Shown here one piece after another: positions 45,991 to 59,859 of a DNA stretch of 64,000 nucleotides (position 1 is its first letter; the number at the start of each line of letters is the position of its first letter). Source of the stretch: Casuarina equisetifolia. Taxonomy: Eukaryota > Streptophyta > Magnoliopsida > Fagales > Casuarinaceae. The notes beneath the pieces are model-generated. The model was given only the letters and a program-made list of their open reading frames with translations, did not search any database and was not told where the DNA came from. The stretch spans positions 12,959,023 through 13,023,022 of the forward strand of contig CM052355.1 of NCBI GenBank assembly GCA_028551475.1, in the 5' to 3' direction. Made by a program: the position numbers and the translations under genes.

Positions 45991-48900
45991 GCGTCCATAC
46001 TCTTTTATCTTATTAATATCATTACCTTCAAGTGTAAAGAGAACAGAAGTGGGGTGCTATCACATGAGTAGCAGTGATCGTTCTTTGGGAACAGATTGCA
46101 TTACCTGTGCAATGTCGATTGCAGAGAACCCAGAGCAGTTTCTCATGGGTGACAGTCATGATTGCATGTGTCCATTTAGTAGGATCTAGAGTTAGATTCA
46201 TCGAGCACTAGCGGCTGATCTCTGCACTATAAATACCGATTGAACGTCAGTTCAATCCAAGTGAATGCCTTGATTTTTCACGTGCTTTCTACTAATCGCA
46301 ATTAGCAACTCAGACTCTAATTAAATCACAGAATCTTGACTCGATTAATCACCCAAGTTATGTGGCAGTTCAATTGTGACAGCTATGCACCATCATTGTT
46401 TCGAAAATACAATTTCATGAACGCTTGACCAATCGAAAACAAGTATACATAAAGTGTGGTTGTGGTGTCCCGTCCAACAGTATCGGATATGGTTTTGCGA
46501 GATTCGAAAAAGATAAATGAAGTTCTTGTTCCATGTATGTTATACGTACAAGGCTTATCTAGTTGTCTAATGACTTCCCAGTGGCGTAATTGACAATCAA
46601 AGTGATATCCATCAGAAAAAAAGGGCATCTCAGATGCCATTGAACAAATGTGATCTTTTGACTTTCTTTTTAGACGTTTCTTCCTTGAGATGATGATGTG
46701 TTTCCCGTTATTGATTATTCCTTTACCTTTTCCAGCTCTTCTTGAGTCATATTTGCGACCATAGTATAGTTCCACATGTAAACAACATGAAAATCACGCC
46801 TCTTCCCCACATTCCGTCCAGAAACCGAAATACAACCTTGTGATGTACAATCCAGCTTATCTCATACTTCGTGAGGGACTGCCAAGTGGTACACACATCA
46901 TGACAAGCAGATCCTGGTCCCAAAGCGTACGTTGTCTGCTACCAAAGTGTGCGATCTTTGTATGCTTGTTTGCGCAAAGTGTACTGTGCTGACACAATCT
47001 TAGTGGAAGCACATACAAATTTGTTAAGTAGACATAACTCATCAGTCTGAGGCGGTCAACCCTTAGCATGGTCCTTAAAAGTCTCAATCGCAGGACCCTC
47101 CACTAAGAAAAATGATCGGTTTCTATGGTTCCCTTTATCCTCTGATGTCGTTCTCAACACCCTCAGCCCCGCCAAAGTCTACCCCAAAGACCCCACTGTT
47201 GAGAAAAAGAAGCAAAAAATAACAACGCTCCCATGTCTCGCATTCTTTCATATTGGTGAGCTTTGAAGCTTTCTTCACCAAATCGTCCTTCTTTCCTTCC
47301 TTCAATTATTGATTATCAGTGCATTTCCTCTTTATTTCCTCCCTATAAAGATGCACAGGTATAATATATTTGATTTGATTTGATTATGAACCCTTCATCT
47401 ACTTCCTTCTATTAAGCCGTCACGTTATGATCTATACATCCAAAATAAACATGTTTTGGTGTATAATAAGTCACATAGACCGTTAGTTTAAGAATCATAA
47501 CTAGTTTAAAGCAATCAAATTTGGCAACACACGAAAGATGCTTTGAGAAGACAAAACAAACACTGAAAAACAGATCAACGAATGCTTTAGAAGAATAAAA
47601 AAGTGAAAACTGGAGATTAAATGGTTGTAGGAATGTAAATGTAAATGGCCTTCTAAACCACCCCAAAGGATAGCTCATCAAAAGTCAAAACTCAATGAAT
47701 GCTACACTATTATTGCCTAGCATGTTACCAAGCATTAAAGAACGAGAATCTGTCACACCACCATTCAGTGTGTACTCGACCCTGTGTAGGGGTTCACTTC
47801 CAGGATATGTCACTGATGATCTCACAAGCTTTTGGAAAGCAACTAAACCATTCAGTGGGTACTCAACCCTATCTAGGACGTATAGAATACTTCTACAAGA
47901 CTGGACAGCCCATGTCTATGTAACGTAACATCAAAGGAGACGAACATCAAGTTTTTTTCTACGAGAAAAACATAGTTGAATGCGATGCGTTTCAGAGCAT
48001 TGGGTTTCATGTTAGACTCAGAACTTTGTCCTGTCTCTGGTTTTTATCTCCGTTTTGTGGCTTGTCACGTCTAATATCTGGAAGTGGCTCGCATATTTAC
48101 GGAGGATCCGAATCGCAACGTGCGCGTGTAAGATACGTGGTTGTTTATTCCATCTGTAATGACCGTCAAATGTGGGCCATAGCTCCTGCGTTACCAATCC
48201 AGCCATTGTACCAGCTTTTGCCGCGTGGACCGCACTAGGCTTGTCTCGGTACGCGGGGAACATGCGCAAGACACGAGCTTTCTGTCCTACGTGGGGACGA
48301 GGGGCCCAGAACTTAACGGCAACGTTGGGCCAACACACCGAAGTCTAAGCAGTTCCATTACGGAGTTGTGTCCCACGTCTGACTTTTGCGGGTCCCGCGC
48401 TGCGAAACCACGTGTACTTTTACTCCCGCTTTTGCAAGGAACGAGACGAGTATGTGCCAAGCGCGACACAGCACGTGATTTCACGAGCGCGCTGCAAATG
48501 GTCCGTTTGCCGGGCAAGTCACTAGATACGACCTCCATTACCATAATGGGCATTTAAAATTGACTTAAATTAGACCTTCCGCTCAATGGGATCTCTGTAG
48601 CTGTCTCTGTAGCTGATAAAGAAAGACTTTATTCGATCATCAATGTTGGGAGGAACATTCTCTGTCTCTGTAAGCTTGCACTCGAGTTGGGTGAGACAGG
48701 TTCAAGTTTGATGTCCCCTGTTCGACGAAAGATGTTAAAGGTTTAGGTCTAACGGTGAGTTGCAGAAAGGAAGGAACAATGAGCAAAATGATCAAACAAT
48801 CGTTGGCATCATGCGTATAATTGTTGAAAGCTTGAAAGCTTGTTTTTATGAGTTCATGGCTTAACCACTCTATTTGGTGTGCAAAGCGATAAAGTTGATT

Positions 48901-49840
48901 CCCAAAAGTGTCACTTTCCCGTGTTCTGCAAGTTGGGTTGATTAAATGAGGTTTTACAGGAATCTTACTGGTTTGATCCCATTATTCAATGTGTCTGCTC
49001 GTCAGGTATTCGACGACTGTGAACGCTTTGCCGTAGAGATTCACTCCACTTACCGCACTAGGCATTGAAGGGTTGACATCCCAAGTATGGTTGCTTCTTT
49101 TTTACCTTCTCCTCTCTCTGCTTAGATACTAAGAACCAATTGGGTCAATTTCGAGCCAACCATCGTTCGCTAATACGTACACAAGAAAGTTTGGATTTCT
49201 TGCTGGCGCTCTTAGTTGTTTAATTGATTACTCATTAGCATCTTGTGGAAAACGCGGCTCATATAATGACAGAATTCTCACGTTAGTCGAGCCACTTGGT
49301 AGCCCTTCTGCATCAAAGATAAAAGAATCATATTTACATCTCCTGTTGCGTTCTAAAACTGGGAAAATGGCCAAACGAGAAACGAAAAAATAGCCCTCCA
49401 AGGCATGCTGAAGAGGTGCCCACTTGGCTTGTATATTATTATGTCACACATAGACAATCTGTGGAAATGCATTTGCTCGTTGAGTTGCCTCTTCTTATCT
49501 CTCACATATTATTGATGCTCACTGTCATGTTATTGGTGTCTTGGTTATTTCTTTGGGCGAGTGACGGAGTTTCAACCTCTTAGATCCCCTTTTGACTGTC
49601 TTTTTTATTCTGAGTGGAGGTTTTTTCGTCATCTTCATCAAAAGTGAAGCTTTCATCGTTATGGTATACTGTGTACCGAGTTCCTATAACTAGGTCAGAA
49701 TGCCATGACTGGAAAGTTAATAGTACAAAAAAGACGAAGAGCGATACTGCAGAATTTAATGTCGAGGCTGTCATGTAGAGCCAGCGTGAGGTAAAGGGCA
49801 GGGGTGTCATTGAAAAAGATATTATAGCTTCCCAGTAGGC
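45991..49840. other. Gene-poor intergenic region, part 2
   Basis: An isolated TATAAATA motif is at 46,229 with no gene after it. A 130-codon minus frame at 46,383-46,775 has no family signature. Around 48,020-48,560 the base composition is locally higher in CpG and contains a dense cluster of ACGT cores. The rest is ordinary spacer in front of the transporter gene. Confidence 0.45.
48064..48480. promoter_or_regulatory. Cluster of ACGT-core elements (G-box/ABRE-like)
   Basis: About eight ACGT cores occur in some 415 bases, including two full CACGTG G-boxes at 48,409-48,414 and 48,472-48,477 and several ACGTGG/CACGTC forms. ACGT cores are bound by bZIP and bHLH factors. No gene starts close by; the nearest downstream start is the transporter 1.6 kb away. 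Whether it acts as a distal element is unknown. Confidence 0.35.
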
Positions 49841-49841
49841 T

Positions 49842-49848
49842 TATATAA
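49842..49848 (+). promoter_or_regulatory. Putative TATA box of the oligopeptide transporter gene
   Basis: TATATAA lies about 220 bases before the start codon, with no other strong candidate nearer, implying a 5' leader of roughly 190 bases. Confidence 0.5.
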
Positions 49849-50062
49849 CAAACTCCCTCCCCTTGACTCTTTTCAAGCAAGCACCGGACTTTTCTCACCC
49901 CCCGATGTTTGGCAGTTTGCTATCTGGAATTTCCTTCTGCCCATAGATAAAGAGGGACAGGAAGAGACACCCTGGGTGTGTTACTTGGTTTGTGTCTCAG
50001 TTGTCAGTGTTTTTGTCTTTGTTTTCCACAGAGCTACTTCGTGTGGGCTTTGAACTCCATTA

Positions 50063-53000
50063 ATGGCTTCCAAGAACCAGACTGAGAATCCTATAGACGG
50101 CCTAGAGAAGGCAAACAGGAGTGCTGATGATGTAGACGAGAGGTGCTCAGTGGAGGAGGTGGCACTGGTGGTGCCGGAGACCGATGACCCATCACTCCCG
50201 GTGATGACTTTCCGGGCGTGGTTTCTGGGGCTGACCTCCTGCGTTATCCTTATCTTCCTCAACACTTTCTTCTCGTACCGCACGCAGCCCCTGACCATCT
50301 CGGCCATCCTAATGCAAATTGCGGCCTTACCCATTGGGCGGTTCATGGCCTCCACGCTTCCCAGGGACGAATATAGCCTGTGGGGTTGGAGGTTCAGCTT
50401 GAATCCTGGGCCTTTCAACATGAAGGAGCATGTGATCATCACCATCTTCGCCAATTGCGGTGTGTCCTATGGTGGGGGTGATGCCTACTCCATCGGCGCC
50501 ATTACAGTCATGAAGGCTTACTATAAGCAGAGCTTGAGTTTTCTTTGTGGCGTCCTCATCGTACTGACGACGCAGGTTTTACTTTTTCAACAGCTTCTCG
50601 GATCCTCGTCTTTCCAATTATTTAATTGGCATTCCCTTGTTGCTATTGTTATCAGTGAAAGGTTGAAAAGGGGGGCTGCATTAATTAATCAACCGTATCT
50701 GTCTCCTTTCCTTTTTTCTCTCTTTCTTTTTCTAATAAAAAACTTTACAATTTGGAGAAAGGTTTTTGAACAACTGAAAGGTTGCTAAAAGAAACTGGTT
50801 AAAGTTTCTGAATACAATTTTTTTTTTCCCACTTCGTGGAATGCTATGTTTGTTATTCTTAATTCAATTTTGTTTTTGTTGCTTTTTTCGTTAATTAATT
50901 CTTTTGTTTCTTTATGTGCAGCTTTTGGGGTATGGATGGGCTGGAATGCTTAGGAGATACTTGGTCGATCCTGTTGATATGTGGTGGCCTTCAAACCTTG
51001 CCCAGGTTTCCCTGTTTAGGTCTGTTTTCCCGCTGCTTTATTTTACCTCATTGGTACCTTAATTAATAGGAGGACCTCATAGTTCTTAATAATTTAGCTG
51101 AAGGAAAAAGAAACCTGCAATAACGATCGTAATTTAGTTATTTGAATCATTGGAGTTGGTTCTGCTGAGTGAAAGCAACCGCAGGACAAAAGAGGATATT
51201 ATAATGAACCAGAGGAATTGCAGTGGTGGGAGAGAAGAATCTTTTGTCCTAAGTTGTGCTTTCAACTAGAATAATTACAGTTTCTGGAAATTATAAGTTG
51301 AAAAGATTTGGCATGCGAAACAGATAAAGTGCAGTTGTGCTGATATCACCTTTAGATCTTCAGGGAGAAAGTTTCTCCTGTTCCCACGTCAGAAGCATAA
51401 GTGTTCAGTGGTGAGAATTTGTTTCGGGGCTAAGTAGCCTGGTTGGTGTAATATTCTCGAGAGTTAAAGATCGTATACTGCTGATAAAAATTATGATAAT
51501 ATAATGAATTACTCTCCTAATTTGTGAATTTTAGTGATGGAGAATTTGCATACTGAAGCAGAAATGGTAATTCCTTCTAAAAGTTCTCATACATCGGCAT
51601 ACAACATTTAATCTGAACGTGTTCTACAATTCACTGTTACTGATTGCTAATAATCTGATATTGTTGGAATCGCTTTCTTTGTAGAGCACTGCATGAAAGG
51701 GAACCGAAATCACGAGGCTTTACCCGGATGCAATTTTTCCTCATTGCAATGACAGCAAGCTTTGTGTATTATGCCTTCCCAGGATATCTGTTTCCAATTT
51801 TGACATTCTTCTCATGGGTTTGCTGGGCATGGCCACGCAATATCACAGCGCAGCAAATTGGGTCAGGCTACCATGGACTTGGTGTTGGTGCCTTCACACT
51901 TGATTGGGCGGGGATATCTGCTTATCATGGCAGCCCCCTTGTGACGCCCTGGTCTTCCATCGTCAATGTTGGGATTGGATTTATTATGTTCATCTACATA
52001 ATAGTTCCCGTTTGTTACTGGAAGTTTGACACCTTTGATGCTCGGAAATTCCCTATATTTTCTAATCAGCTTTTCACTCGCACTGGCCACAAATATGATA
52101 CCACTAAGATCTTGACTCCACAATATGATCTCAATATTTCTGCTTATGATAGCTATGGGAAGCTCTATCTTAGTCCTCTGTTCGCCCTATCTATTGGATC
52201 AGGGTTTGCAAGATTTACAGCAACACTAACTCATGTGGCTCTGTTTCATGGCAGGTAGGCTACTGTCAAACTTTTGAGTCATGTAATCTGTTTCCATTTA
52301 CTAGTTATACTATATCTTCTCTACTGATTGTCATTTGTTCTCTGGAGGTAAATTAAATCGGATGATCAACATTAATTTCGAAGTTAAACATCGAACCATA
52401 GTTATAACGGTTGATTTAAAAGAAAGATGGAATTCTTGAAACATTCAAGATAACTTTTTTATTAATGATCGCCTCCAAATATTCAAAAGTGGTTTACAGA
52501 GAAAACGAACTGCCTATGAATATGTTGTTAGTATCCTGGTATAATCCACTAGTTCATTGTACAATCTTTGGTGTAATTGACTAATCAGAATCCGGATTGA
52601 CCAATCAGAGTTGCTTTGCTTTGTCTAGTGATATCTGGAAGCAGAGCAGATCAGCAATGAAGAACGTGAAGTTGGACATCCATGCAAAATTGATGCAACG
52701 TTACAAACAAGTGCCTCAATGGTGGTTCCTTATTTTGTTGGTAGGGAGCATAGTTATATCCTTGGTAATGTGTTTTGTGTGGAAAGAAGATGTTCAGCTC
52801 CCATGGTGGGGGATGCTGTTTGCATTTGCCTTGGCTTTTATTGTTACTCTCCCTATTGGAATCATTCAAGCAACAACCAATCAGGTGATGAACCAAATTT
52901 CTGATTTTGTGTTTCTTCTTATCTTTGCCCTTTTGAAGAACAAGAGTCATTTCGGTGGATTTAATGATGTTTAACATCTCAATGTTTTTGTGACCCCTTT

Positions 53001-53888
53001 GCAGCAACCTGGATATGATATAATAGCACAGTTTATAATTGGTTATGTCCTGCCCGGGAAACCCATTGCAAACTTACTTTTCAAGATTTATGGAAGAATC
53101 AGCACCATCCATGCTCTCTCATTCTTATCTGACCTAAAACTTGGGCACTACATGAAAATTCCACCTCGGTGCATGTACATCGCTCAGGTCTCCACTGCTC
53201 AAACTTATGTATTTATGAAATCCAATTTTGGATGTTAGAATAGTAGTAGCTGACTAGCCCTTTTCTTTTCCAGCTGGTGGGAACCGTCGTTGCTGGTATA
53301 GTGAACCTTGCAGTTGCATGGTGGATGTTGGAGGGCATTGACAATATCTGTGATATTGAAGGAAAAAACCCTGACAGCCCCTGGACTTGCCCAAAGTTCC
53401 GAGTGACATTTGACGCTTCGGTTATATGGGGTCTGATTGGACCAGGGCGGCTGTTTGGACATGGAGGGTTGTACAGGAACTTGGTATGGTTGTTCCTAAT
53501 TGGAGCTGTCTTGCCGGTTCCTGTTTGGGTGTTGAGCAAAATCTTTCCTGACAAGAAATGGATTCCCTTGATAAATATTCCAGTTATTTCCTATGGTTTT
53601 GCCGGAATGCCACCGGCAACTCCCACCAACATAGCCAGTTGGCTCGTCACTGGAGCTATCTTTAATTACTTTATCTTCAAATACCACAAACGCTGGTGGC
53701 AGAAATATAACTATGTCCTCTCTGCAGCATTGGATGCCGGTACAGCTTTTATGGGTGTTCTACTCTTCTTCGCCTTGCAAAACGAGAACCGAAATTTGAG
53801 TTGGTGGGGGACTGAACTCGACCACTGTCCTCTGGCATCATGCCCGACTGCACCCGGTATTGTGGTCGACGGATGTCCTGTTTTTTAG
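50063..53888 (+). CDS. Oligopeptide transporter, OPT family (OPT6/7-type)
   Basis: Six exons are inferred: 50,063-50,575, 50,922-51,019, 51,685-52,254, 52,629-52,884, 53,005-53,187 and 53,274-53,888. All borders are GT-AG and phases agree, giving 744 residues, a normal length for the family. Signature motifs are NPG (residues 114-116, in FSLNPGPFNMKEH) and KIPPR (about residues 530-534, followed by CMY). Many hydrophobic segments span the protein, starting near residue 50. The N-terminal 45 residues are acidic and cytosolic in type. The protein ends CPTAPGIVVDGCPVF. OPT proteins move small peptides, glutathione-like compounds or metal chelates across the plasma membrane with protons. I place it nearest OPT6/7 from memory of the family, not by alignment, so the subtype is uncertain. 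Confidence 0.95.
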
Positions 53889-55442
53889 TAGTCAAGTCCG
53901 CTGCTAAGGATAGGGTGTTTGAATTGAGGAAGACAAGTTGGAAAAGCTGCAGTATCAAAGGAGGAAGGCATAATAATAAGTTAGAGCTGGGCTTAGGGAA
54001 TTGAATAGCCTATTTTATGCCTTTTTGTACATTCTTGTTTGTTCTCGTTGAAAGTGACAAGTTCTTCCTCCTTATGCTTGATGGTAGGGCGTTAATGTTC
54101 GCTTGGAATATATGACTATCAGGAGTTTGATAGCTTAGCACTATTTATCAAGTAAGATGTGTGCTTTCCAATATTCCCCAACGACATTATTGTGATATTG
54201 TTCGCCTTTTTGTTTATTTTAACGCAAATCTTCAACCACGCTTTAGTTGCTAAGAGGACCTTTCTAAATGATGAAAACAACAACGCCAGAATCTAGTAAG
54301 AAAAAGCAGCTAAAAAGGCTGATAGCTTGCCCTGTATTCTGCAACCAAATATTTGCTGTGTTTGCTCGTTTTTGTATTTTGAGATCTCGAAAGCCCGCAC
54401 GGAATCGAATTCATAGGGACTTTTTCTGGGTAGCCATTAGGGCTCTGCTCTTCCAATGTACCGGCACCAAAAATGTCACAAGTCAGCAGATGGAATCCAA
54501 TTCCGGCGGAGAACTTCTCTTTGAACCTCGAACTGTCGAACCTTTTGTAAAGGCTGGGAGTTTGAATTGAAAAGTGCATCTTTCCCAGAAAGCAGTTACT
54601 GCTTGCTTTTCCAAGGAATGAATCTAGGAGATGGCCTAGCAAATCACACGCTAAAGGGCTAATGATAGGCTGATTGGAATTAGGAATAGCTACTACTCAT
54701 CATGGCACGCACCTTTTTTTCCATTCTCCACTATACCTATATTCGGCGTAGCGTTTGAAATGTTTTGTGGTTCCTCAAATATACTGTGCGTGCATCAAAT
54801 TGCAAATTGAAAATGGGCAAATTACAGTAGGCTCATGGCATTACCCACATGTCTAGCGGTAGCCATGCGTGTTAAATCTGGCATTAAGTAATTTTATTCA
54901 CACAATTGACCTCCTAGGAGATCCTAATGACATTTAGGATATAATGGATAACCGGTTACATGGTGCCTTTTGCATACTGACTGAAACAACAGGAGGGAGA
55001 AATAGCTTATTCCAATATTTCGCCTTGCAGACGAGTTCATAATCAGGAGCAAGGAGATCCAGCCCCAATCCGATTATATTTTAAGAGAATAGTAACAAAA
55101 CGGCTAAGCACAAATCTATTCTATATCTTTGTTCCTGCTTTCAATTCTCCACTGCAGGAACCCTATAATAACTTTGGGAACCCTAAGCAGTACAAAAATT
55201 TAAAAGTTTTCCATCAAAGGCTTTCAGCAAAAAGAATAGCCAACCATCACCAACAGGAAGAACAAGCAATAAATTGTCGGATCAATGGTCATCAAGCAAC
55301 TGCATTACGTGGAATACAACAGTTGAATTTGATGTGATGCACTTTTCTAAGTAAGCTATTGGAATAACATTACATCTTAAAAATACTTTAACCCCATAAA
55401 AGGCCTTAAGATTACAAATGTTGACCTAGATATTGCGTATGT
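53889..55442. other. Convergent intergenic region
   Basis: This lies between the 3' ends of the transporter (plus) and the KINB2-type gene (minus). Frames at 54,268-54,570 and 54,310-54,642 overlap each other on opposite strands and show no domain. Confidence 0.5.
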
Positions 55443-58400
55443 TTACCTCTGCAAGGACTTGTAGAGAACCACTGTCACATACTTGGCCAGAAACCTATGA
55501 GTTGTACCAAGTGCTACCACGGATGGGCCACTCTTCCCTTTTTGCATGTAAAGATGATTAAGCACAACATGTTGAGGTCTTGACAAGGGAGGTGGAATTT
55601 CCATGTTGGATGCTGGAATATTAAGCAGAGTCATCTGTAAGTGTGGAGGCACCAATGGCGGCTCCTTTGCAAAATCTTCAGATCCAAGTTGTAAATTGTT
55701 ATAACTTGAGTCTGGGGACTGTGGAGGTTCAAAACTAGAAATGCTTTCAATGTCTTCTGGAACATAATCCTGCACATTACATCCATAAACGAAAATAAGT
55801 TGGTCAAAACTAGTAAGTCATTGCTCAAAGTACCCAAGCCTCACGTTCCTAAAATATTTTGACTAAGTGAAAGTTAAAGTCCCAATGGCAGAAGCTTAAA
55901 TGAAATCTATGCACTAAGATGCAGATGACCAAAAGGTGTATCCAGAACAAGTGCACTTACATACTATTGCGCTTATGCCATATTAAATTGATTGCATCAA
56001 AGAAATGAATCCATGTGCAAGCATGAAATAAGAACTAAAAGTTAATACAGCAAAGATTGTAACTGAATGGAGCCCACGAAAAACCATCGATGCATAGGGA
56101 ATGAGAATTTGAAACTGAATCAGAAGTTGCCACAAAGTTGATGGGGACAAATAACCAGAGTAACAACCATTCACACAGCAGCTACCCTCCCAGTGAAGTG
56201 CTTCACCCAGTAAAAGGTGAACCTCTTGCTGACAAAGGTTAATTTCTCAGCAAATCACCTCAGGAAGCCCAAAACATGAATCATTCTCTTACTAATTGGA
56301 ATATTGGCAGCACAAGCTCGTCTTGCATTGACCCATTGCACAAGTAATAATAATAATAAAAAAAATGACAAGAAGCAGAGTAAGAGGAAAGAGAAAACTT
56401 CATGGTCAAGCAATAACAGGTTTCTTATTTTCACACTTACCAATTAAGGGTTTTTCAACTCAGCAGCAAAAAGAACTTTATCTCCATTTAAATCTCAGAA
56501 AAAGCTACAGATACGAGTTCGAGCTAAAGGTTGTACAAGCTACAGTTGTGTTTTCATGCAATCTTAAGCAAGATGAAGGCGGCAAAAAATGGTTAAGATA
56601 AGTGGAAATAAAGTACCTTACTCCATAAAATGATACCTTATATTACAAAGCGAAGATAATGTTGTTTGCTAATAAGAATTAGTTGGTAACCCAATCACTA
56701 GTAGCTAAAACAACGGTACTGGAAAACTGATTTCAAATGAATTTGGTATATATTCAAACTCCTGCTAGTATCTTTAAAATCTATCACAACTCATAAATCT
56801 GACTCCAGCGTTCCATTGAGATAACTGTTGATGCAAGTTCCCTATACGATAATTGTTACATTCATATCATACAAGGGGATGAGCAGAAAAGTAGACAAGA
56901 AGATATAAACCTGCAAGTCCAAAACGTTGAAAGTGTTGCCAGCCTCATCTTGGGCCCAAGGCAAATCAGGGGCATACCTCCACTGTCCATCAACAATAAA
57001 CCTGTACTGGTAAACACCAGATGGCAGAACTTTCATTATAGTGAAGTCTTTTCCTGATCTCTGAAGGGGCATTCTGAACAAGAAGGAAAAAGGGGTGTGA
57101 GATGCCTCAACAGCAGTTTATCAAGCAGAGGTAGAGGTTAAGGATGACAAAAGGAAGGCACAGAGTTTCTAGAACCTTGTCCTCCAATCATCCCATGAAC
57201 CCTCCACAGCTACTTCCTTGCCATCATAGCTCCATGTAATCATTGTTGGAATTCCTTGCTCACTGCACATATCTTCATAAGCTGAAGCAGCTTGCATCCA
57301 CGAATGACTTGAATTGTACATCTCATCAGGTCTTTGTAAGGGAACCACGGGGACCTGGAAAGAGAAAACAAAGAAAACAAACTAAAACTCATACCCAAAA
57401 AGAATGATGCATAGAACACTGAACACCCACCAAAACCAACAAGTGAAATACATGTGCAGTTAAAGTTAACATATTGCGGGCTGAGAATGTTACATATAAC
57501 AACATTGAATTTCCTAACTCCTAAAGGGACCTTTTGTAAAACGCAGATATAAAAGCCCAACAAAGCAGAACGGGATTTAGAAGTTGTTGTGCTTCTGCAT
57601 TTGTACAAGCATGGCCTCCACGGCAAAGCCCCCAATACCCCAAAATAAATTCAGCAAACAAAGCCATACTTCTGTCAAACTTGCCAAAGAAAATAAGATC
57701 ATCTCCCTAGTAAGGTGGATCGGACCAGCAAGTCACTTCCTTCCTACAGCAAAACCACAATTCAGCACTTAGGTGCTATCTTTTGCATCTAAGGCTTTCT
57801 GCCTCCTATGAAGTAATTTTACTTTCAAAATTCAGTCCCTCCCCAATGACCGACCGAAACTAAAAGCTCATCACGGAAACAGTACTCTGCATGCAAAATT
57901 AGCATAGAACCACAAATTGCAAGGGGCAAACAGAAATCAATTTTTTCATTTGTTCTTTCAAGAAGCCGATAGAGGATCTAGAATTAAAGGGTTTTGAAAC
58001 AACGTTATATTTTTTTGGACTTGTATCGAACAAGTGGTGAGTGTCCCGGAACCCACTAAAGACTACATAGAGAAGGTAAAATCTATCTGGAGATATCCCC
58101 AATCCCACCCCCCTCCCAAAAAAGAAGAAAGAAAAAAAGAAACACTTCAATATCTGCTGGATAATCCACCACGAGCCATAAAACCAATTCAACAACATTT
58201 CAAACTAATTTATCAGATTCCCTTTTTCCAGAATACTAAATGTACTATAGATTCTCAAAACCCCACATAGAGAAACTGAAATTTGGCAATAACCGATATA
58301 AAATCTAAACCACCCTACCCAAATTTATGACAATTGAAGACATGTATTCTTAGAAATGGAAAAATAAATAAGTAAAGAAGAGAAAGGAAGACAGAGAGAG

Positions 58401-58620
58401 AAAAGGAACTCACTTGAGGAGTGAACATCAAAGGTGACTGAGTGGCCCTTGGGCTATGAGGAGGGGACTGACCCATCAAGTCAGGAGGAGAGACGCCATG
58501 GTTTCCATCTGGTGCAGCCATGCCTTCGTCCAAACCCCCATCATCACCAACATCTGCGCCACCTTCTTCACCCCCAGATGGGCTACTACTCCCATCTTCT
58601 CTTCCATTCACATTACCCAT
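55443..58620 (-). CDS. KINB2: SnRK1 kinase beta subunit (KINB2-type)
   Basis: Four exons are inferred: 58,620-58,414, 57,354-57,176, 57,073-56,911 and 55,769-55,443, with GT-AG borders and matching phases, giving 291 residues. The protein starts MGNVN, an N-myristoylation signal seen in KINB1/2. An acidic, flexible part holds the conserved '[18 protein letters not shown]'. A glycogen-binding/CBM48 domain lies at about residues 100-185 ('GIPTMITW', 'VEGSWDDW', '[16 protein letters not shown]'). The C-terminal ASC domain that contacts the kinase and gamma subunits lies at about 205-291 ('[16 protein letters not shown]', '[18 protein letters not shown]', ending LYKSLQR). SnRK1 is the plant relative of AMPK/Snf1 and adjusts metabolism to energy state; the beta subunit acts as scaffold and sets membrane or nuclear location. 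Close agreement with Arabidopsis KINB2 as I remember it supports the name. Confidence 0.95.
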
Positions 58621-59827
58621 CCGTATTATGCCAAACCCAAAAAAGAGAAAAAAAAAAAAAAAAAGAAACCCAAAAGGGAGGGGGAAAAAAACCCTCTAGC
58701 AGGATCTCAAATAAAGAGTCCCCCACAATAACACAATTATACTTATACCCACTATATATTAAGGAAAATCGAGTGCAACCCGTCAAGGAAACGCCCTTCT
58801 AGATGCCCCATTTTTGCGAATTTTGTTCCCAAAACGAAACTACAGTAACAATTATAATATCAGTAATATTTTTAAGGCTTTTGAGAAGCACTGAGCAGCA
58901 CAAAGGAGAAAGCCAAAGGCAATGGGTTAATTAAATATTAAGTAAATATAATCTCCGACGAGTTTGGAGGATCAATGGTCGCCCATTGAATATGATGTTT
59001 TGTGGGTAGTGGGGATGGTCGTCACGTCATCATTTTGACAGAGTCCTTTCCTTGAGTTTCTTTCCTCCTTTTATTATTTACTGCCATTCTTTTCAACTCT
59101 CCATTTTCTCTTTCTACCCTTTCTCTATCTCTCTTCTCTTCTCTCTCTCCTTGGCTCTACTTTAAGCGACTGAGAGTGAAGGGCCATCGAGGAGTCTTTT
59201 CCGTTCAGATCCTCTTAACATCTTCAGTATTCTTTTCACTTCTAAATGTGAAATGAATATGCTGATATTGTTGAATTAAGATGTGCTCATCCCAGCTTTT
59301 TTGTCACATTCAACGTTATTCTTATTTCACATTATTATATGCTGAGTAAATTGTTTCTCACCTCCGGAGGTAAAACGGCAAACATGAGAAAAAGTCTCTT
59401 TGTCCTCATTTCAATTTTCTCCTTTTTATTTTTCATCTATTTTGAACTATTTTGTGACATGACTCTACAAGCAATCGAAGATATCTCAAGCACGAGTGAA
59501 AATAGTAGTTCAATGACAGTAGGGAAACATGTGAAGTGAAAAATTTATGAACTTTTTGCTTCGTACTGGACAAAATTAAACCTTCCCCACCTGATACGGA
59601 TGGGTTGATGTAACACTCTTTTTATTTAATTAAATGCGAAACCCACCAAATGGCTTTAAAGTAGCGTCCAATAATACAAAACCCAAATCTTGATTATTAG
59701 TTCTCAATATTAACCGACATATCTCAAGAATTGGGTTGAGCTTTTGGGCCAAGACCATGTGAGATAGCCTTACTTTTTCCTTGGCAATTTTGTGGATCAA
59801 CTTAGAATTATAGGGTCACAAGGCTCG
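58621..59827. other. Divergent promoter region
   Basis: This lies between the KINB2-type gene (minus) and the mtACP gene (plus). An A-run at about 58,650-58,666 lies in the KINB2 leader. A CT-rich tract at about 59,100-59,160 reads as GA-rich on the KINB2 strand. No further gene is seen. Confidence 0.5.
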
Positions 59828-59828
59828 A

Positions 59829-59835
59829 TATAAAA
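59829..59835 (+). promoter_or_regulatory. Putative TATA box of the mtACP gene
   Basis: TATAAAA lies about 180 bases before a good donor site (gtgagt at 60,012). It would start a non-coding first exon of about 150 bases. Confidence 0.45.
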
Positions 59836-59859
59836 GTCACAACGTGCGCGATTCACTAG

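Noticed and set aside
48018-48557. Overlapping frames on both strands of about 106-110 codons
   Set aside because: Both are open because of local GC and CpG content. Neither has a family motif, and they contradict each other.
49580-49898. Minus-strand frames of 67-76 codons just before the transporter
   Set aside because: They overlap the transporter's likely promoter and TATA box and show no domain.
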